Shown one piece after another: positions 34,201-49,200 of a stretch of 64,000 nucleotides of DNA. The notes below the pieces were generated by a model that made no database searches, had not been told where the DNA came from, and saw only the letters and a program-made list of their open reading frames with translations. A program made the position numbers and the translations under genes. Numbering within the stretch: position 1 is the stretch's first letter; each line of letters opens with the position of its first letter. Source of the stretch: Stichopus chloronotus. Lineage: Eukaryota; Echinodermata; Holothuroidea; Aspidochirotida; Stichopodidae. The stretch spans positions 1,764,501 to 1,828,500 of the forward strand of contig CM037845.1 in NCBI GenBank assembly GCA_021234535.1. Reading direction: 5' to 3'.

Positions 34201-37200
34201 ACCCAACCAACCAACACACCAAATATGAGATCAGTCAAGTTTACCTTGAGATATCATGTAAACAAGCAAAGCGTCACACACACACACACAACATCGCCAT
34301 CGCATAGATGGCAAGGAATCAAAAATTGAGCACTCAATTATTGAGTTATCATGCCACATACCTAGCATTCCATTGGTGTCACATACACACACATACACAT
34401 GCTGACTTGACTGCATAGGTTCCTATGTTAACACAAGTAACCAAAAAAAAAAAAAAAAACTCACTGATGATTTCTGTAGGGAAGACTCACACACAATCAG
34501 ACAAGGTTGACTGGCCAAGCAATACGAACTGTAAGACTGTGCCATATCACAAGCTTCCTTGAAGGATACAGTTTGCAAAGGATAGATGTAACATGTCCAA
34601 ATTGCTACGGCGATAACCTGCATTTGGTTACAAACTCAATCTTTGGGAGGTTTAACCTCCTGAACAGAGCATTCATTAACTTCACATAAAAAATCAATTT
34701 ACCATGAAGCCTTTCAAGTCAGAAATCATACTTCATCTAACTGAAAATATTCACCAACAGCAGGTTGAGTGGAACAAATAAAGTGAGTTAAAATTTCAAA
34801 ATTTATAAATAAGTACCAGCTCTAGAAAATCACACATACATGCGAGAGCTGGGTCGGAGGACCTGAATGTACCTCAATAATGTTGACAAAAATATATGAC
34901 ATTTGATGATAAACAGCTTGGTTATAAAGAAACGACATTTAACTGTTTCTCTTTTGTGAGCGACAGAACACAAAAATCACTGGTTGACATGAATGTATAC
35001 TTTTTACAAACTGGAGGAAGGGGAAGGAGTGACGAGGGGAGGGAAGATGCGATGTCCATTCTAAATTTGAACTGTAAAGACTGAAGAATAGCTTCTACAG
35101 GCGGCCAAATGTGTAAAAATGTATCAAGTCAATGGTAAACTTCAAACTCAGGTGGCAAAAGATTTCTTCAGAGGAGTGTCCCCTTTCCCCTGCACCCCTT
35201 TCCTTGGCTATGGGTCTGGTAGATACCTCAATGGGAGCAAGAAGGGTATTAAAATTACATGATAAGCTAAGTTAAACAATGTGTAAGTCTTAGCAAGGGC
35301 TAAGTGTATGTCTACAATGTGAATACAATTTCAAAACTGTAATTTTGGGACAAAATGACAAAAAGTTTTCATTGTAGAGCAGATGTTAGAATTTGTGGGG
35401 TTTCTGTTAAATAATTCAAAGCAGGATGTGCTGTTTGGAGAAAATCATCAATCTTCCATGTGCTACTAATCTGGAAGATAATATCTATGTCACATTTTTT
35501 TTTCAAGAGCAAATTTCATTGATTAGAGTGCTAATTGCCATAGAAAGAGGTTTAATTTTTTCAGCTAAAAGGATAGCTGAATCGGACCCTGAGGCAAATG
35601 TGCTGAGTTTCTCTGCTAACACTACCGCAAGAAAACTCCTACGCAAATGCATTTTCTTTGAAAATTAAGCTCTATTTGGACAAATAGATCAGTATACTCC
35701 CCACAACTTACTGGTGTGGTGCGCCTCGGCCTCAAGGTTGCGGTGTCAGAATTGTTTTGATGGTGGTTTGAGCTGGGCCAAACCAATGAATAAGTAAGCA
35801 AGGGGTAGGTATATGTCTAATATGTGAATAGGAGATTTTAATACTTTTTACAACTGTAAGAATTTAAGTATAGCCAGTTCTTTTGTACTTTGGAAAATGC
35901 AGTAATAACAGCACATTCAAGGTCTGAAACATCTACTCACATGCAATATCTACTGTTCCCACAAAAGAATGGAATGATATAAAAGCTCTTATGCCCCGTA
36001 CAGTCTCTGTGCTGCTTTTGCACACACTCATCGACAGTCTGAGAACAAAAGAATAGAAAAATACATCAATAAAACTTAGCAGTCACACTCTTAACACTCA
36101 ATGTTTTTTTTTTCATTATCAAGGACAAAACATGGACAAGTTAGAATATGAAAAAATAGCTATTAGCTGGTAAAAGATGACACTTTTAAACAAGAGGATA
36201 AGTAATGAATCATCAACTTGTAATAAAGCTTTGATCATCAATAGTAATAATAAACATTGATAGAAGTTGACATTATGCACAAGGAACTAATATAAAACTT
36301 TGACAGTGATTGCATGGTTTAACAGGAAGCAAGAAACCCAAGGAAGTGAGCGTCATGAGGCAGGAAGCAAGTAACTATGTTAGCAATGAACATTAAATTT
36401 CTGTATCACGCGGTGATGACATGTAAACATAAGTCTTTAAATGGAGTATTGTGTGTATGTCCACTGCTTGTAACTTACAGTACGCTATGTTCAAGGCAGT
36501 ATGGCCCTGGCTATGTTGTAAAACACTGCAGTCAGAATTCCACAGTTCTTGTTACCAGCACCAATAAGTGAAAATTATCCATAAGAGTTCTTTGCACAAA
36601 TAAAAATAACACAACAAAAATATTTGGCTGAATGCCAATTTGAAATCAAAGGGCAGACTACACTTCACATTATATACTCTACACATGTGACTTGACCGTA
36701 GAAAACATTATTAAACAGAATCACGCCATGGAACAATACGTAAAACCCAAACTCTGTTTGGCAAAAGGTATTCTCCCGAAACTGGGTAGCACAAAACCAA
36801 CAGAAATTTTTGGACAATATACAGTGTAACTCCAAAACAGTTAAACATTGGAATACAGTTTTCCCTGATTATTATCAGGTTATCCAAACCAGAAAGTCAA
36901 AGGGCTTTCTAATTCCTTGCCAATATCTCCTTTTTTTTTTTTTCAAAACACATACTGTACAATCACTTTCAACAAAAGCAACTAAAGGAGCCTGGGAGGA
37001 AGGAAAGGGATCATATCAAAATGAAAAACAGAACACAAGAATGTAAACCACATATGAAAACTGTGGTAATGATGTATCTCTCACTAAACCAAGGTAGTTC
37101 ATAAGTGGATAGAAAGTTCCTAACACCAAAGTGTGGTTAAAAGTCTGCAAAGGCAACTTGAAAATATTTTCCTGCTTAAGGGTAGTCCAATTGGGAATAG

Positions 37201-40200
37201 GTGACTACAACAAAAGTACTTTGTTAACCTAAACAGGGAGTTGCTGGCATATAAGTTGCTGATAAATCTGAAAAGCTATGTTATGTGATGTTAAATGATT
37301 GTTTTGAGTGGGTTACAAAAAAATGGGCTTCTAATAACTTGTTGAAGAAAATGGGACCAAATTCTCTTTAGCAACATTTATCTGCCATTAAACATCTACT
37401 TTTTGGCAGGAGCAAGGGGGGTGGGGGTGGGGAGAAGAGACAGGAATGATCCATCTAATTACATTTCAGTGATGACAAGATGTGACACTTGACTTCTCCC
37501 AATATTACACAACTGTTATATACAAGTAGGTCCACAAATGTCCACTTTGGCTATGAGTACAAATCTCTCAGATCTTTAACTCTGTGATTTCAACATTTGA
37601 CTAAGTATGAAAACATGATTTTTTTCAGTCTCCTTTGGGACAATTCCAATAACAGAGATCATCTACTCATCAACTGCTACCAACTTGAGAGTTTAAAGAG
37701 CTAACTACATTCAGTTCAGTTGATGAGATACCATCCTTAAAATGTTTTCATGCTTTAACCTCTGGTGACCTCAATGACCTTTCACCTCCAAGAAAATCGA
37801 CAGAGATCATCTACCTACAGTGGACTACCCCCACAACACCTTTGAACTTCAAGCACCTTTCCCTCCTTGAGGTACTGTGTTTTCGTGGTTTTATAACTGT
37901 CTCCTATTGACCTCACATGACTTTTGACCTCCACATAAAATGACAGATTTTATCTACTTATCAAGTGCTACCAATGATAACACTTTGAAGTTCCAGCAAA
38001 ATTCAGTTGCTGAGATATCCCCCTTTGATTGGTTTCTATATCTTAAGCTCTGGTGACCTCACATGACCTTTGACCCCCATGAAAAACAAGAGGGATCATC
38101 CACTCACAATGGACTACCAACACACCAACTTTGAGGTTCAAGTACCTTTACCTTCTTGCTTGAGATATCATGTTCACAAGCCAGGGCGTCACATACATAC
38201 ACCCACATACCATTACCATCCCAAAGATTTCTTGCCTGCCTTCGGCAAGGAATCAAAACTCAAAGTTGCATCAACTTCTGTTTTTCCCAAAGACATAGTC
38301 ACATATCGAATGAACAAATTCTCGGGCCGTACATGCATTATATACAGCAAATGTTGAAGGAGCAAAGTACTGTTTGTTACTTGTCATCTGTGATGTTACA
38401 TGTTCCACACTGAGTTAAAAACTATACGTTTACAATTAGTCAAACCATTTTAATATGGAACTATTATTGATAAAAGGAAGCATGGCAAGCTGTCAATTAT
38501 TTTAGACCATCTCCAACTATTAAGCAGTTAAAATAGGCACTAACGCTAAAAACATATTTCAATTTGACATTTAGGAGACATAATTTTGGCTGACTTATTA
38601 TTAAGATTATTTAAAGATGTTTATGGATTATTTCCCAGTTTATGTAAAACTGTATGGTTCATTCAAACTTTGACCTCTGAAAATAGTTCAAGAGACTATG
38701 ACAATACATGTTGTTACTACAAACCATGCAGCTCACATCCTAAACAAGTGCCACAGGTATCTAGATGGTGCTACATATGCAACATAAAAAGAAACATTAA
38801 AAGGAAGCAGCAGTTCAAGTGGTATGGAATTCCTCTCGAATTATTCTAGATGTTCACAAACAGTTGCTTTTATTGTTAGTGCCATGAATGTTGATGTTTT
38901 TTCAAAAGTTGCATTTTGTGACACAAAGGTCATCTGGATTTGACTTTCCCACTTCAGTTTGAAGACCTGCGTTTAAGCATAACCCCCAGGGGAAGTGTCA
39001 TGCCAAATTGATGTCAGACACTGTAAAGAAATAAAGCAGAAACTGACTCCTGAATGTAAACCAATGAGATATATATGGTAATAACAGTGGTATAGCAAGT
39101 AGCAACACTAAAATGAAAGCTGAATTGTCACATTTTGTATTTTTGGACTTCATTTTGTTTTTGGCAGGATGTGGATATAAAACCCTGTTTGCACAATATG
39201 CATCCATTTGATGGCTGGTGTATGTGTACTCTGAAGCACCATGTTTACAATAGCCTACAATCTTGGACAAAATTGTTGGGACACTTTGTCGTATGTTGCA
39301 AATATAATACTGAATTTTAGGTGAGAGGATAACATGAAACCCTGCGCCCCTTTCCAATGTTGCGCTATGGAAGTGAATGTACCCTTTGAACAGCAATCCT
39401 ACAGCCAACATTGAACGGGGATGCGGGGTGTCCCAAGGCTTTTTGTCCAAGATTGTAGCTTACACTGTTGATCAATATTTTAACTTTGGATTTTTGCTTT
39501 GTTTCCAACAAATTTATTTATCTTTTGAAATATATACAGTAACAAAGAAAACACAGCTAAAAACTCAACTGGAAAGAGAAGGACTTGTAGGAGGGGACTC
39601 AGAAAAGCTCTGCATCAGCTTTTCAAATAGAGCCCTCTGTATTGGTATGTATTCGAAGAGAGGCAACGTTTTGATCATTTCAACTTTATACTTCACTATC
39701 CTTTGGTCTTGCCACATATCCAATGTTGCAATGGGAATGGTTCGAAGATCTTTCAAAATGAAAACCCTGTCTTTTGACAGAGTAGGGACGTCATCAAAGA
39801 TTGAGCGAAGACATTGAACACTATCATCCCAAACTTGACTAAAGTTTGGTTAACAACCTGAAGAAAATTTCGGTCAAAGTTTCACAAAGGCTATGAAGCA
39901 GTTTCTCGTGAATATCCAAATTAAAATTCATCTAGCCAGAGACATTAGCAACAAAATGGAACTGGAAATGCTTCTGTTTGAAGAGCAGTGCAGTATATTT
40001 CAAAGGTGGTTTAAAGGGAAATAGGGCGTTTAGAATACACCAACATGTCATACAAAAGAAAGTAGCTTTCGTCATTGTTAAACCATTCAGTGTCATCAAT
40101 AAACATCTGCCAAAGCTTCATCTCCTTAAAACATTATGCATGTGATGAGCAACGGAAGATGCATCATTTGAATTCTGAAAAGTTTGGGTGAACAAATTAG

Positions 40201-43200
40201 TGTTGAGTGAGAAATAACTGAATTTCTATCTGTGAGGAGCTTATTTCTTTAAAAGAAGGCTACTGTCCTTCCTTATTTTGAATAATCTATCATTCTACGT
40301 CCACAAACATTGGTTTCAAAAATATGGATGTTTTCTCTAAAACAAACGCCCTATTTCCCTTTAAGTAAATTAACATATGATATACTATGGTATATCACTG
40401 TGACAACACTAGTTCAGCTCAGGGCAAACCAGCAATGCATACTGTAGCGTTTTCACATTCCAAATTTCAGGGAAAATCTTACCCTCATGGCTTTTTTGTC
40501 AGCACTCCAAATGCAGCTAAGGCATGCGATTGGGTTTGTTAAAGAGGCTCATTGAGTTGTTTTGTGAAATTCGCTCAATTTTTCTAAACCGGTCAAGTTT
40601 CCATCATATACTAATGACAAACAGTCAAACTAAAGGGATCCCAAAGTTTTACATATTTTGGAACATTAATGAGTGAGTAACCAACGATTAAATTTGGTTT
40701 TTGAAACTTTGTGACCAGACATTTTCACATTAGTACATTCACATGCACACAATCAGAGCAAGTAACGGTCAAAAATTCAAAAAACTGGACAGTTTTCATA
40801 TAACTATTGGATGTGAAACTTGATTAATTATGCTGATTGTGAGTATTGTCGTGTGTTTGTATACTTCAAAATCACCGCAATCTTTACTGATATCAACTCA
40901 ATGAGCCCCTTTAAACATGTGAACATAAGTTCTGATTCTGAGGTATGTCAAACATTGGAAAAATTTACCGCTGAAGAAATTTAACATATCAAGATGATGA
41001 ACTGTACAAATCATTCTGTGTCCACAAATATACTGGTTTCAAAAATATGATTACCTAGTAAGTGACAAGCACCCTATTTCCCTTTACACAACTTTCATTT
41101 ACTTGAAACAGACCTTTCAAACACTTTTACATCCTTGACTTCTGTTGACCTCAAATGACTTGGGACTTCAAAAAAAAAAACTGATATATGTCAAAGGATA
41201 ACTAGTTACAAAGTTTGACATTCAAGCAATCTTTGTTTCTGGAGAAATAACATTTGTAATGTTTTCAGATAACCCTGCTTCATGATGACCTTTGAACCCA
41301 AATTAAAATCAACAGTACCCTCCATCCATCAATTGGTAGTAAATTTGGAGGAACTACTTAAACTGGGAAATTCATGTTCAAAAAAAAAAATTCAGTGTCG
41401 TGGATGGAAAATTTCCCAGTGTTCCGGATGGGACAACATTAATGCACAGTCTTCTGAGTGTCCCCTTGACGAACAATCACCAGCAATGTGGGCTCATGAG
41501 GTAAATGAAGACTAAATTGTAAAATGATACTGTATAGTATATGTTCCACCCCCTCCCTACCATGCTCATGTTGCAACCCATAGGGGCTACTACATGGGTA
41601 CCACACTTCTCCTTGACTAAATTACGATAGGCCATGATCAGGATTGTGCTTTCATAGGGTCCATGCAGTCACTTTCTAAAGAATGTTTTCAAGTCAACCC
41701 TTGTAAATCCCATGAGACTTGCAGAATAACCTGACAAGTGTAGGCTAAGCCTTACTGAGGCATAATTCATGTGGCTGAAAGGAGTGGATGAGGTACAGCA
41801 ATGTATACAGTGTCACTGTCACTGAAAGATGTCCAGTCCAAATGTCACAGAAGGAACATTTTTCATTAATTAATAACTCAGGTGAAGTGAATACAGTGCA
41901 GAATAGGTAGACTCATGGGGTGTTACACTTTAGTCAGTAAGAGAATCCCCAAAGAACAAAAAGACCCCACCAATATTTAATGAGTTGCAATGAAAAATAT
42001 TTTCAAATTGTCTTAGATGGGATTTTCAATAAGTACTAATTAATTAGTACCAATCAGTAACTGCAGAAGCATTGAAATTGATTCATACTTTGCCCTATGG
42101 CATGCTCCTGATGTCTGAACTACATTTGTGTCATTTTTCTTCTGCATCTCTCTATTTGACCAGAAAAAGTAATGTTTCATCCATGACACTCTTTCCCAGA
42201 TTCGTTAACTCTCTTCATGAACAATTAGAGTGATTTTTGTTTCAAGTAAACATTTCAAACTTGGAACTTTGACTTGTGTACTTGAATAATTGACCAACTA
42301 CAGGTGGATGTTTTTCATTTGAAAGAATTACATGCATGCCCGATTTTCTATGGAACGCTCCTTAATTGACAGGCCCCCTCCAATAACTCCCTCCCCCCCT
42401 CCCATGCCGGAAAACACTGCTTTAAAATATGTGTGCTAATTTCTAGAGGTGTATTACGTATCAGAAGTGTCTGTTGGATCCTGTATTGTGTACATATCTT
42501 CTTCTCTTTGTATAACTTTATTGTCTAGAGATGTATGCAAAACAGGTCGAGAAAAAACGTAATGACAGTTGCAATCATGATTACACTGCAATATATCGTA
42601 ATCGTTTACTGTTATTTTAGCTGTAATTGTAATCATCATCATAATATCTGAAGTAATTGCAATCCTAATCCATTACATTCGGATGTAATCGCCCCAGCCC
42701 TGACGCTACACTAATTTTTTCAAATCTGGGTCCACGAATACTTCCAACTTGTCGTCATTCTTACTTCATTAAATTCTTCTTCACTTCTTGGCCAGATTTT
42801 CCTCCTTCTCTCAAGATCTTCTCCAGCATCACCAAATCTGGCATAGTAGTACTGTGACACCATCCTAGGAATGGGTTCTCTGATGATGTTGATGTATACA
42901 ACCTCTGATGCATTATGTCTAAAACAAAGGGATAGTACATTAGATAATCTAATGGTGGGGATCAATTAAGTTACAACCAGATTGCAAAAATGCAAATTAT
43001 CACTTGGATGATTTGGCGAGAGGTTTAAGTGTTATGTTACATGCCACAACATGCACCTAGCTAATGAGAGTATAAACATTGAGCTATGACAGACATCAAA
43101 TCACTGAAAATGATATATCATAAACCAATTAAGAGGTCACTGAAAATGACAGAATACATACCAATTAAGAGGTCTGTTCAAACTAATTCTTGAGTAGTAA

Positions 43201-46200
43201 TTGCAAGCTTTTCAAAGTTACCACATATTGGTTGACCCAACAATGATCTTTGGTTTTCACTGAAATTCACCATTTTTTTTACATTATTTTTACTACTCAA
43301 TGTAATAAACCTAGATAACATACCACATAAAATATCAGTCCAACCTTCACTCCAACTTTGGTCACAAAAATTGAGCACTTTAGTGGCACACATAAATACC
43401 TAATATTATAAGATCAATCCAAGCTGTTGACACTAAAGCTTTCTCCTAACTACAACCTCCACTGAAATGAACAATGTCAGACTTGACTGATGGAAGAAAA
43501 AATTCCGACAAAGATGTGAAATCCACGAAGGAAAAATTTGTGCTTTAACTGTCAGAAAATATTCCCAGGACCCTCTTACTGTATGTCCTGACCTAATGAA
43601 AATGGGATAGAAATGTGGGGAAGAACCTGAAACTGCTAAATCGAATGTTGTTGTTGTAATGCGTCGCACAGCAGCTACCAGCACTGACACTAATGTAATT
43701 GACAAACTTCCAACATGGGTTGAAGGCCACAGTCTTTACAATGCTGTCCATGTTGTGCACAGAAGCAAACAGTTCTATAAATAGTTTTTACATTACAGAT
43801 TCTCAACTGCTCACACATGGGTAATTACCTCAAGTAAAAAAGTGTCCTGAGACACACCATCCTTCAGATACCACTTTTAGCACCCACTCATCTTGTAAGA
43901 AGGACTCCCAGATGCTGGTAAATTTCCTCAATTTTCCCCCTACTGCTGGGAGCACAGTAGGGTGGGCACCCCTAGGGTCACACAGGGAACTGAGCTGGGG
44001 TCTGCCGACCTTGCTTGGGACGATCTTTAGCCCTGCCAGCCCGCCATGACCCCGAGCTGGTTGAGGACCACTGCCTCTCCCTCCTCGCCCCTTCCCTGAG
44101 CACGAAGGCCCTTCGAAAGTAGCTCCACAACCCGCACCCTTTGCTTTCCTATGGCGAGGTCGCGACTTCCCCAGGGAAGCAGCAGCGATGGGGAGGGTTC
44201 AGCGGCTGCCGCTGCGGCCGGAGATTGAATGCAGTGGCTGCCATCACTTCATGCCTCTTTACCTCTTCAACCAGTTTGTTGAGAAACTGGCCGTTGAAGA
44301 GGTTCGGACCCACAACAGGCATGTTCTCCAACCTGCTCTTGGCCTAAGCTGATGGCCATGCAAACACTTCGAGGACGTAGTCCCTATGCACTTGCACCGC
44401 CTTGAGTGCCACTCATGCAAACTGATTGTAGACCAGCCGGGACAAGGGTACCAGCAGGAAGATCAGTTTGCCCACATCAGCCCTGGAGGACTGAACTTCG
44501 CCTCTGGGAGCTGCGTGTGGGCTACTCTTAGGGCCTCTGCTACTAGACAGAACACAGAAGTGAATTTCAAACCAGCTTTGGCATCCAGGTCAGCTTGATA
44601 CCAATCCTCTTTGGTTGACTTCCGTAAATATGGAGTCCCTAAACATCCCTGAGGCCAGTCCCTGTTCCATCTTTCCTCTTCTGGTTTCATTCGAAATAGA
44701 GGGTGGCCGGAACAGATTTTCCCAGTGACCCTCAAGTACCAGAACAGCCCTCTCCTGCAGATCAGGGACAGCTGCCTAGGGTGACCTGTCTGCCAGAGCT
44801 TTCAGTCATTTGAGGAGTGCCCATCGACCAGAAACTCTGGAGGATCTGAAACTTCCTCATCATTCGTAGCCGACAGACGGGAGCCTGAGGGCCCTGCCTC
44901 GCTACGAGTGGGAGCTTCATAACCTAGTTTGGAGGTAAGAATCTCCTGCAACTGAGGCTATAAGAGAAGGGAGAAGATCAGTGCCCCTTGGGTTACCATC
45001 CTGGGTATATGTCTACGATGTGAATCCTGAGAATACTGCAAACACACCTTGTCTATACACTGACTGCTGGTGACCTCATATGACCTTTGACCACCACCAA
45101 AAACAATCCCAGCTGAGGTCTTCATATGTTCTGCCCCCACACCAACTTTCACCTATCTTGTACCTTCCCTTCAAAAACTAGGGTGCTAAACAAGATTGTT
45201 GTTACACACACACATACACACACCCATACACCAAACCAAAATCACCATTGCATAGATTCCTTGCCTGCCTTCCGCAAGAAATCAATATAAATGACAATTG
45301 AAACAGGTTAATCAAACAAGAGTTAAAAACTTTGAATGGGTGTAAAAGTGTAGATTTCCAACAGCCTATTCTGAATATACAGTATAATCTCTGTACCACA
45401 GATGAATGATATCTTATCAAGTGCAATTCAAGGTTCATTGGCATTGTTCAGTATAGAATGCTCTATGTTGCCCTGTTAAGCATTTTGTTTACCAATTTTA
45501 ATTAGATACAACAATTGAAGTAGTTTGTGGCAAATAATGAAAAAGATGCTGTTAAACTAAAAAGTCATGTTACTACAGTAAAGTATATAGGCCTGCATGC
45601 CATTATCAGGGTTCGTCAACAATGCCAACCAAAAGCTCTTCCAAATATTGTTGAAATTGTGCAATAACTTTGTATGCACAATACTCTGGCCACGTCACCC
45701 CCTCTGCCCCCTCCCCCCATCCTGCTGACCCAGAGGTCAAGCTCTCACACTGTTGTTTGCAAACCTTTAATCATTGAAGAATGACTTCAAACTTTGAGAA
45801 ATTTCACAATAAGTAGGTGAAATTGTCTGAGATTTGAGCTGAGATTGAGCTGAGATTTCACAATAAGTAGCTGAGATTATCAACGTATACCACCATCAAA
45901 GTTTAAAGAACCATTACTGTAGTTCTAAAAGACAAAATTTTACCTCATTATCACACTGGGGGAAGGGGAAAGCTCAACCAGTCATACTAAACAATATTTT
46001 TATACACAGTATGTTAATGGATCTTTTCTGAAATTTTAGTAATATGCATGGGCACCATGTAGCTATACTCATACATTGGATTATTAACTTGTTTTTTTAA
46101 TACTTATATTCCAGATTAAGAAACAAGGCAAATATGAGAGTTAAGACAAAAACCTTTAGAAATGAACATATTGACAAAATCAGAAACCCTTGCTATCACC

Positions 46201-49200
46201 AAACTATCAGCCCACTATAGTGGGAAAGTAGATACAAATACCACGAACCATATCATGCAGTGGTGACAAAAAACTATCAATGAGTGTCTCAATGAAGGGT
46301 CACATAGCAAAGATTATTACTGGTGTAGTAAAACCAAAAATGATACCACAAGAGTAATGTAATAATGGTAACCAAGTCTGGTTCCCCTCATCCACCGCCC
46401 GCTGTTCCAGTCCTCCTCATCTTCTGAGTAGATTAGGTCACCCCTCATCTTCTGAGTAGACTAGGTCACCCCAAGTTTGTCCACCTGCTGATTTTTTTTT
46501 TCTTTTTTTATTATGAGCCAGACTAAACAAGGATTCTTTGGGTATGAAACAAAGCCACAGGAAGCAGTGTAATGGTGTACAGTGTGAGTTATACATCATG
46601 CCAAACACAGGGTATAAATAGTATTCATAGACCCATCTATGTAGTACTATGAAATAACATGTGTACAATTGTAAATGCAAGACAAAAGTTTTTAATTAGA
46701 TTTACTAAGCAGCACCGCTAAGCTACAATAACAATGAGGAATATTAAAGTTGAACAAGAACATGGGTTATGGCAAACATTGTAGAATATGAGGTCTGTCC
46801 ATGGGTCCTTCTCAAAGTATTGCTTATGATATTTCAAAAGACAGAGGAGTTAACATACGTACTTTTAAATATAATGCCGGTGACACTCACCTTTTAAAAT
46901 TGACATAATGAAGGTGTCTTTGAAACATGTAAGGAGGTTGTATGCTATCCAGGACAGAAACAATATGCTTCTGCAAAGTGAAGGGAAAAAAAAAAGACAA
47001 AATGGAAACAGTGATGAAAGATTTGAGACAAAACAATTGCACAACACACTGTAATCAAATACAATAAGTGTACAGTAAAGATACTGTATCACACCTTCTG
47101 CAAATGCATAAAAATACTACAAGCATCCATTTTTTGTGGTTTAATTAGATGAAAAAAAAAACACAAATGGTTGTGTAATATTTTCCCTCTCCTCAGTCAA
47201 TATTAAAGTTATCTCATTCAATTACTGCATAAATGATGTAATTAGTTTCATTTATTCCCTGTAATTTTATTCCTGAAAATGTTGATCCATCTACACTAAA
47301 ATGAATTGACCAGTTTAATGTAGTCCTTGCTCTTCACAATCCAAACCTAAAAGCAATTCAACGACACTGTTCAGCAAGCTCCCACAACAAGTAATACCAA
47401 TCACAAGCGATCAGTTTTTAAAGAAGTCATGATAAGTAGACTAAACCACCCATAAAACTGTTTTGTTTTTTCTAAATATTTGGATGAATTGATATCCAAA
47501 ACTGCCTCTGGTGTACTTGTGACATCATCCAATGTTATCCAATCAAAGTTTTTAACTTTCACAGTTGGGAGCCCCCTTTAAAAATCTTTGTTTCTGTATG
47601 ATGCCATAGTAGGATCAGATTAATACACAGCTACAGTATCTCTCTGCAAAATTGAAAATGATTCTACTTGCACATATTTACATGAATTTGTTTGAAATTT
47701 GAACACAATATTTCCTAGGTAGTGGTCAATTTGAGATGTTCAGGAATTTTTTATAGAGGTACCCATGTGGGCCCTATGGTCCACTTTATAAAATTGAGCA
47801 AAATGATCATCTTGCTACAGATTTTCAAGCTCAATCAATGGTTTGTCACAATGATGCATTGTGTATTCATGAATGTTTGATCCAAGGTCATGGGCCTATG
47901 GCCCATTTTATGAAATTCTACAAAAAAGTGATCTCTAACTTCTCTTGTACAATGCAAATGATTTGACATAATGGTACGACTCTGCTAGTTACACCTTTGG
48001 TGTTCAGAAACACTGCATCCAAAGCCCAAGATGGGTCTGAGGGACCATTTTCAACCACCCCAAATTTTTGTACATACTTAAGGTGCCATTAACAGAGTTA
48101 TTATAATGACAAACAATCAATATATTGTAGTTGTACACATTTATGACAATCTGTAGGAAGCAAAGCATTTGCAGAATTTCGTAAAATGGGCCAAAGGGTC
48201 CACACTGGACCATGGACCATAATTCTTTGCTACCATAAACATATCACTAACAAAGATTCATTATGACAAATTGTTAAGATGACCATCTGTAAAATGCTGT
48301 CCACTCTGTTAAAAGATAAATTTACAGAAATAGGCATTTTGCATCTATTTCACAAGATGGACCCCACGGCCCATCTTGAGATTTAGACCCACAGTTCCTG
48401 ACCACCGTAAAGTGCCAACTGAGCATCAATAAGAGAAAGCATCAACATCGTATAAGGGAATCTGTAGGAACAAAGGCATCCTGCAGAATTTCATAAAATG
48501 GGCCATAGGACCCAAATGAGACCTTAGACCAACAATTCTTGAACAACACAATGAATGTACACTAACCACATATCTTGATGACAAACCATGAAGATTGTAC
48601 ATGGCAATCTGAAGTAGGAGGAAAATCATTTTGCAGAATTTTGTAAAATGGGTCACAGGGTCCACATGGGACCTTGGACCAAATTTTCCTGGATACCCAA
48701 AATGACCAAGACCCCAAGAAAGTTTGTACAGTATGAAGGAAATCGATCAAAGTGCATGTGCAAGTTGAAGCATTTTGAATTATTGTGGATCGATAGCTCG
48801 TGCATGAATGGGTTCCTAATGTGATGACATAAGCTGCCTTGTAGGAAAAAAAGAGTTTGTCAAGAATCAGCTTCCAAAGTTCTGTGAAACTTTGATTTCA
48901 TAACATTGAAAGATGTCCCAAAGAACAGTTTTGGTTAATTCAGGAAATAATTTATAGGAGCTACATAGGGAGGGGGCTGGTGAACTAGGGGGGGGGCATG
49001 TGCCCTATGAGAAAAATATAAATCAGATAATTAACAAGTTACAAAACATAAATTTTAGATGTGTGTTTAAATCAACAGAATTAACCTTTAATTACGACTT
49101 TAATATTATATGTCACAAAGACTGCTTTAAAATCTCTACAACTCACTGGTGCGGATATATTCACAAGTGACTATACTTACCCCTTGCTTCACTCACACAT

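Larger units (their letters stand above)
32182..35940 (-). other. UST intron with DR1-type repeat arrays
   Basis: Holds repeat copies at 32560-32990 and 33640-34420, a poly-A run at 34443-34459, and two copies of the AGGGGTAAGTATATGTCTAC motif (about 35295 and 35800). No exon seen. Confidence 0.8.
36039..42764 (-). other. UST intron, repeat-rich (6.7 kb)
   Basis: Contains DR1-type arrays (37660-38270, 41125-41310), an inverted-repeat element (39255-39458), a full 346-bp MITE (40011-40364), a partial one (40985-41092) and a GATTAC-rich transposon end (42560-42705). The open frame of 150 codons on minus at 39450-38998 has no recognisable domain and covers the inverted-repeat element. Confidence 0.8.
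42919..46890 (-). other. UST intron with DIRS gag-like island
   Basis: AT-rich except for a GC-rich block 43870-44950 (DIRS-like fragment), a DR1-type repeat at 45050-45290, and a 28-bp direct duplication (CTCATCTTCTGAGTAGA) at 46414-46470. No exon seen. Confidence 0.8.
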
